Shown: piece by piece, positions 8,306 through 11,350 of the stretch
How the letters are laid out: every line of letters begins with the position of its first letter
How positions within the stretch are numbered: the stretch's first letter is position 1
Origin: CAZJBP01 sp964544115
Lineage (GTDB): Bacteria; Verrucomicrobiota; Kiritimatiellia; UBA8416; JADHWI01
NCBI GenBank assembly: GCA_964544115.1
Contig: CAZJBP010000121.1
Span: forward strand, 1 to 11,350
Direction of reading: 5' to 3'
DNA: 11,350 nt
Notes under the pieces: generated by a model
Told to the model about the DNA's origin: nothing
Seen by the model: the letters and a program-made list of their open reading frames with translations, nothing else
The model's database searches: none
Made by a program: the position numbers and the translations under genes

Positions 8306-9436
8306 ATGTCGATTACACCCGCGAGCAATCAGCAACCGTTGAACCGCAATGATGCGCAAATGCGCTACCGGCCGTTAGGCAAGACCGGCTGGGAGGTGTC
8401 GGCGCTGTCGTTCGGCTGCATGCGCCTGAGCGACGATCCGGAGTGCAATACGCCGCTGATCCGCAGAGCCATCGAGTCCGGTGTGAACTATTTTGAGACC
8501 ACCCGGTTCTACCTGGGCGGGCAATGCCAGCACCGCACGGCTCCGGGGTTGGCCGGCAAGACCGACGGCCTGATCGTGTCCGGCAAGGATGGCATCCACC
8601 CCAACAAGACCGCCTATCAATACCGCAAGGAGATGGAATTGCAGCTGGGGATCCTGGGCCTGTCCCACTTCAAGTTCTACCAGGTGGGCTGGTTCAGCTG
8701 GGGCATGGTTCCGCATCTGCTGAAGCCGGGCGGCGTGCTGGACGCCATTCGCCAGGCGAAGGCCGAGGGGCTTGTGCAGCGCATCGGCTTCACCGGCCAT
8801 GACACGCCGGAAAATTTCATCAAGTGCATCGAGACCGGGCTGTTCGATTCCATCACCGTGCCCTACAACCTGATCAACCGTTCGTACGAGCCAACCATTT
8901 CGCGGGCCGGGGAGCTGGGCGTGGGAGTCGTGGCCATGTGCCCGGTGGCTGGCGGGACGCTGTCGTGCGAGTCTGACCGGCTCAAGGAAGCGCTGGGCAT
9001 GGACCTGCCCACCACGGAGATGGCGCTCCGGTTTGTACTGTCCAATCCGCACGTGAGCACCGCCTGCTCGGGCATGAATGCCATGGCCCAGTTGGAGCAG
9101 AACGTTAAGACGGTCCACGACTTTGACCCGGCTGCCGGCCGGTTCGAGGCGATGTGCGAGGGGCTGGACCGGCTGCGGGCCGAGTTGGGCGACCGCTTCT
9201 GCACCGGCTGCCGGTACTGTCTCCCGTGTCCCCAGGGCATCGACATTCCCCATTACATGAACCTGTACCGCGACTTGAAGGTCTTTGGTCTGAAGGACGC
9301 GGTGACGCGGAGCGTGCGCGGCATCAGCGAGGAGAAGAGCGCGGCGCGCTGCACGGATTGCGGCGGATGCGAAGACAAGTGCCCCAACCATCTCGCGGTT
9401 CGGGAGCTGCTGCGTGAGGTGGAGGCGCTGAGGTAG
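8306..9436 (+). CDS. Aldo/keto reductase with C-terminal 4Fe-4S ferredoxin-like domain
   Basis: This predicted cytoplasmic oxidoreductase has 376 residues. An aldo/keto reductase TIM-barrel fills about residues 20-285, starting RYRPLGKTGWEVSALSFGCM. An iron-sulfur tail follows with two cysteine clusters: CxxCxxCxxCP (C299, C302, C305, C308) and CxxCxxCxxxCP (C349, C352, C355, C359). This architecture matches the group of predicted Fe-S aldo/keto reductases (COG1453 type); members are common in anaerobes, and substrates are mostly unknown. The usual tetrad is altered: the Asp position is Glu64 in NYFETTRFY, Tyr69 and Lys94 (VSGK) are kept, and the His that normally ends the next strand is absent (YQVGWFSWG, 125-133). 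The ATG at 8306 has GGGAG (8295-8299) about six bases upstream; 8300 is an alternative. It lies 46 bases after ATPase 2, probably in the same operon, so it may act on the imported compound. Confidence 0.9.
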   Translation: MSITPASNQQPLNRNDAQMRYRPLGKTGWEVSALSFGCMRLSDDPECNTPLIRRAIESGVNYFETTRFYLGGQCQHRTAPGLAGKTDGLIVSGKDGIHPNKTAYQYRKEMELQLGILGLSHFKFYQVGWFSWGMVPHLLKPGGVLDAIRQAKAEGLVQRIGFTGHDTPENFIKCIETGLFDSITVPYNLINRSYEPTISRAGELGVGVVAMCPVAGGTLSCESDRLKEALGMDLPTTEMALRFVLSNPHVSTACSGMNAMAQLEQNVKTVHDFDPAAGRFEAMCEGLDRLRAELGDRFCTGCRYCLPCPQGIDIPHYMNLYRDLKVFGLKDAVTRSVRGISEEKSAARCTDCGGCEDKCPNHLAVRELLREVEALR

Positions 9437-9456
9437 GTCGCTGGAGGCGAAGGATC

Positions 9457-10140
9457 ATGTTCGAGCGCAATACGAAGATCTTGTTCCAGGGCGATTCGAT
9501 CACGGACGGCGCAAGGAGCCGGGACGAGGACCTCAACCATGTGCTGGGCCATGGGTATGTGTACCTCATCGCCGCGCGCCTGGGCGCGGAGTGGCCCGAC
9601 CTCGGCCTGCGGTTTGTCAATCGCGGCTGCAGCGGGGACCGCGTGACCGATCTGCACGCCCGATGGAATAAGGACGCGATCCGGCACGCGCCCGACGTGA
9701 TCAGCATTCTCATCGGGATCAACGACGTCTGGGCTGAGTATGCCCAGAATGCGGGCGTCTCCGCCGCACAGCATGAAGAAGTCTACAGGCGCCTGCTGGG
9801 TGAGACGCGGGAGGCGTTGCCGCGCGTGCGCCTGGTGCTCTGCGAGCCGTTTGTCCTGCCCGTGGGGGACAGGAAGGACCAGTGGGCGGTGTGGAAGGCC
9901 GAGGTCGACAAGCGGCGGGAGATCGCTTCGCGCCTGGCGACGGAGCACGGCGCAGTTCTCGTTCGCACCCAACACCTGTTTGAGGAGGCCAGCGGGTCCT
10001 CGGCGCCAGAGAATTGGCTGTGGGATGGGGTGCACCCCATGCCCGCCGGCCACGAACTGGTGGCGCGAGCGTGGCTCTCCGCGGTCGAGGCGCAGGGGTG
10101 GGGTGACATGCCGACGAACCGACCAGCAGGGAATAGCTAG
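9457..10140 (+). CDS. SGNH/GDSL-family esterase, cytoplasmic
   Basis: This hydrolase has 227 residues and most likely cleaves an ester, such as an acetyl or acyl group, from a small molecule. All four SGNH blocks are visible: block I FQGDSITDG with nucleophile Ser14, block II VNRGCSGDRV (54-63) with the oxyanion Gly, block III IGIND with Asn89, and block V DGVHP with Asp190 and His193. No signal peptide is present, so it acts in the cytoplasm, consistent with processing something the importer brings in. It is shorter than secreted GDSL lipases and resembles the compact bacterial GDSL_2 proteins, some of which remove acetyl groups from sugars. The start is 20 bases after the reductase stop, with GGAGG and GAAGGA (9443-9454) just upstream. 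It appears to be the last gene of the operon. Confidence 0.92.
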   Translation: MFERNTKILFQGDSITDGARSRDEDLNHVLGHGYVYLIAARLGAEWPDLGLRFVNRGCSGDRVTDLHARWNKDAIRHAPDVISILIGINDVWAEYAQNAGVSAAQHEEVYRRLLGETREALPRVRLVLCEPFVLPVGDRKDQWAVWKAEVDKRREIASRLATEHGAVLVRTQHLFEEASGSSAPENWLWDGVHPMPAGHELVARAWLSAVEAQGWGDMPTNRPAGNS

Positions 10141-10142
10141 AG

Positions 10143-10244
10143 ATGAAGATGCCGCGTGTCCTGCTAGGGTCACTGGCGCGGCGGTCATCCACGGTTACAG
10201 CCCATGTTCGGGGTGCAATGAGACGGAGATGCGCCCCGCACTAG
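10143..10244 (+). pseudogene. Possible 33-residue remnant of a further operon gene
   Basis: Two bases after the esterase stop, a frame of 33 codons opens with ATGAAGATG and encodes MKMPRVLLGSLARRSS, an opening that resembles a signal-peptide start, then loses hydrophobicity and stops at 10242-10244. The only upstream purine run is the weak AGAG at the junction. It could be the beginning of a decayed or truncated next gene, or chance. The end of the frame contains the hairpin at 10209-10238, which argues for chance. I recognise no family. Confidence 0.15.
10209..10238 (+). terminator. Candidate terminator hairpin at operon end
   Basis: CGGGGTGCA (10209-10217) pairs with TGCGCCCCG (10230-10238) over nine positions, one of them a G-U wobble, leaving a 12-base loop. 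It lies in the 122-bp convergent spacer between the esterase gene and the LamG gene, where a terminator is expected. No T-tract follows on either strand, so intrinsic termination would be inefficient. It may instead mark the 3' end of the message. Confidence 0.35.
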
Positions 10245-10262
10245 TTCCTGTTCGATGACCGT

Positions 10263-11207
10263 TCAGTAGGGCATCTGGTAGAGCTGCAACACTTCGCTCG
10301 CGGACAGGTCGCGGTTGTATATCCGCACCTCGTCAATGGTGCCCGCGAAGAAACCGATGGCTGCCGGTCCGCTGCCCGCGCTGGCTTCGCCGCCGATGAT
10401 GAGTGCGTTGTTGTGGACATAGTTGATTGAACCACTGATTGGCAATGAAGTGCGGGACGCGCCATCAAGGTATATCTTCGCAACAGACCCATCAAACGTG
10501 CCCACGATATGATGCCATGCACCCCCTGACAGCAGGCTTGACCCGAAGCCCGGCGTAACCGCCGTTCCCCCAGCGTAGAGACCAAAGTTCATCGTGGTGT
10601 TTCCGGCAGCACCGAAATTCAGGTTCCAGCCGCCGTTCTCAGTACAGCTCAGTGGCACTCGATAGCCTGTTGTGCTCGTCACACGCATCCAGACCGCAAT
10701 GGTTAGCTTTCCGGAAGGCCGATAGGATGAGCTATAGGGAACGCTGATGAAGTCGTTGCTCCCGTCGAACGCATAGGCTTGCTGGGACCTGCCGAAGCGG
10801 TCGGTAGCCACGGTCGCTCCGGATACGCCCCCGTGGTTGCCGTTTCCGCTCTCATCTTTGGCGCTTCCGTTGAACGGATAATAGGCGACCAGTCCGCTCA
10901 TAATGTTGGTGGCTGGCATTCCCCTAACACGGAAGAACATCGGAGAGTCGCTTGTCATCGGGATGTCGCTACTCATCGTGTTGCCCGTCACAGCGACATC
11001 CCTGAGGCGATACCAGTTCGTTCCGACTGCGCCCGTCAGACTCGCCGCCCACTCCACCGTGGCGGTGGTGCCTATCCGTGCGCCTGAGAACGACAGTGAC
11101 CCGCCCTTGTTGATAGAGTCGATGGTGATGTCCTGAGCCATCGACGATATAGTGGTAATGGTTGCCGCGACAACCGTTGCAGACAGTAGTCCTAACTTCC
11201 CGTGCAC
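10263..11207 (-). CDS. Secreted LamG/concanavalin-like domain protein
   Basis: This secreted protein has 314 residues. A signal peptide covers about residues 1-25, with hydrophobic core LGLLSATVVAATITTI and likely cleavage near SMA-Q. Residues about 27-100 form a small beta-rich module (TVEWAASLTG, NWYRLRDVAVTGN, MFFRVRGMP), a layout I associate with exported Kiritimatiellota/Verrucomicrobiota proteins. Residues about 105-312 are a LamG-type jelly roll (Laminin_G_3/ConA-like). It opens with LVAYYPFNGSAKDESGNGNH and contains YAFDGSNDFISVP, LTIAVWMRV, WHHIVGTFDG, AKIYLDG and the closing GTIDEVRIYNRDLSASEV. Such domains bind glycans or act as spacers in cell-surface proteins; no catalytic or anchoring domain is present. 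The GTG start at 11207 is chosen because GGAGGGG ends five bases upstream and the signal peptide follows at once. The longer frame up to 11306 lacks these. The gene is clearly less GC-rich than the operon. Confidence 0.85.
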   Translation of the reverse strand: MHGKLGLLSATVVAATITTISSMAQDITIDSINKGGSLSFSGARIGTTATVEWAASLTGAVGTNWYRLRDVAVTGNTMSSDIPMTSDSPMFFRVRGMPATNIMSGLVAYYPFNGSAKDESGNGNHGGVSGATVATDRFGRSQQAYAFDGSNDFISVPYSSSYRPSGKLTIAVWMRVTSTTGYRVPLSCTENGGWNLNFGAAGNTTMNFGLYAGGTAVTPGFGSSLLSGGAWHHIVGTFDGSVAKIYLDGASRTSLPISGSINYVHNNALIIGGEASAGSGPAAIGFFAGTIDEVRIYNRDLSASEVLQLYQMPY

Positions 11208-11212
11208 GACAT

Positions 11213-11219
11213 CCCCTCC
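11213..11219 (-). promoter_or_regulatory. Ribosome binding site that decides the GTG start of the LamG gene
   Basis: On the minus strand GGAGGGG is followed by five bases and then GTG at 11207-11205. An ATG at 11212-11210 abuts the motif but is out of frame and stops after six codons, so the GTG is the real start. Confidence 0.65.
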
Positions 11220-11269
11220 GCGCTGAACCGCTCGCCCTTCTAACCCCACACGCACCCTACAGGGATTCG

Positions 11270-11278
11270 GGTATACCA
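11270..11278 (-). promoter_or_regulatory. Candidate extended -10 promoter of the LamG gene
   Basis: Minus-strand TGGTATACC is an extended -10 element (TGn followed by TATACC) and would start transcription around 11263, about 55 bases before the GTG. A possible -35 (TTGCGG, 11291-11296 on the minus strand) is only 15 bases away, which is short, so support is weak. Confidence 0.25.
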
Positions 11279-11350
11279 ACAATCGACTCCCCGCAAGGTA
11301 TTTCAATCAGAAGTGTTTGCCGACAGTTACTCCGTCGCACCCCTCGTTGC

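Noticed and set aside
11192..11212. Six-codon minus-strand frame starting at the ATG at 11212-11210, a possible leader peptide overlapping the LamG start
   Set aside because: The Shine-Dalgarno directly abuts this ATG, which is too close for initiation; the GTG five bases away explains the site.

Overview
The window is about 11.3 kb of GC-rich bacterial DNA. It probably comes from a draft or metagenome-derived assembly, because a run of ten Ns (8137-8146) interrupts one gene. The signal peptides, the beta-barrel-like protein and the LamG-type secreted protein point to a diderm. I suspect the PVC group (Kiritimatiellota or Verrucomicrobiota), based mainly on the style of the LamG protein and its N-terminal beta module. 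That is a weak inference from memory, not a demonstrated affiliation.

Left part (1-1610): a Deg9-like HtrA serine protease on the minus strand runs off the left edge. A 46-residue basic small protein is encoded on the plus strand at 811-951. Its end overlaps the end of a minus-strand gene for a small secreted, probably outer-membrane beta-barrel protein (935-1477).

Centre (1611-10140): seven plus-strand genes with tight spacing form what looks like one operon. The first five encode a complete peptide-type ABC importer: solute-binding protein, two permeases and two ATPases. The binding protein and permeases most resemble the Yej branch (YejA, YejB, YejE). Two features stand out. The YejE-like permease carries roughly 195 extra residues in its periplasmic region. 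The ATPase function is split over two genes instead of the fused YejF of E. coli. A near-perfect 34-bp palindrome lies between the binding-protein gene and the first permease gene. The last two genes encode an aldo/keto reductase with a C-terminal two-cluster ferredoxin-like tail, whose usual catalytic residues are altered, and a cytoplasmic SGNH/GDSL esterase. Together they suggest uptake of a small peptide or peptide-like/esterified compound followed by ester hydrolysis and redox processing. That functional link is inferred from gene order only.

Right part (10141-11350): a short convergent spacer with a candidate terminator hairpin, then a minus-strand gene for a secreted LamG/concanavalin-like protein. 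This gene is visibly less GC-rich than the operon and starts with GTG behind a strong ribosome binding site.
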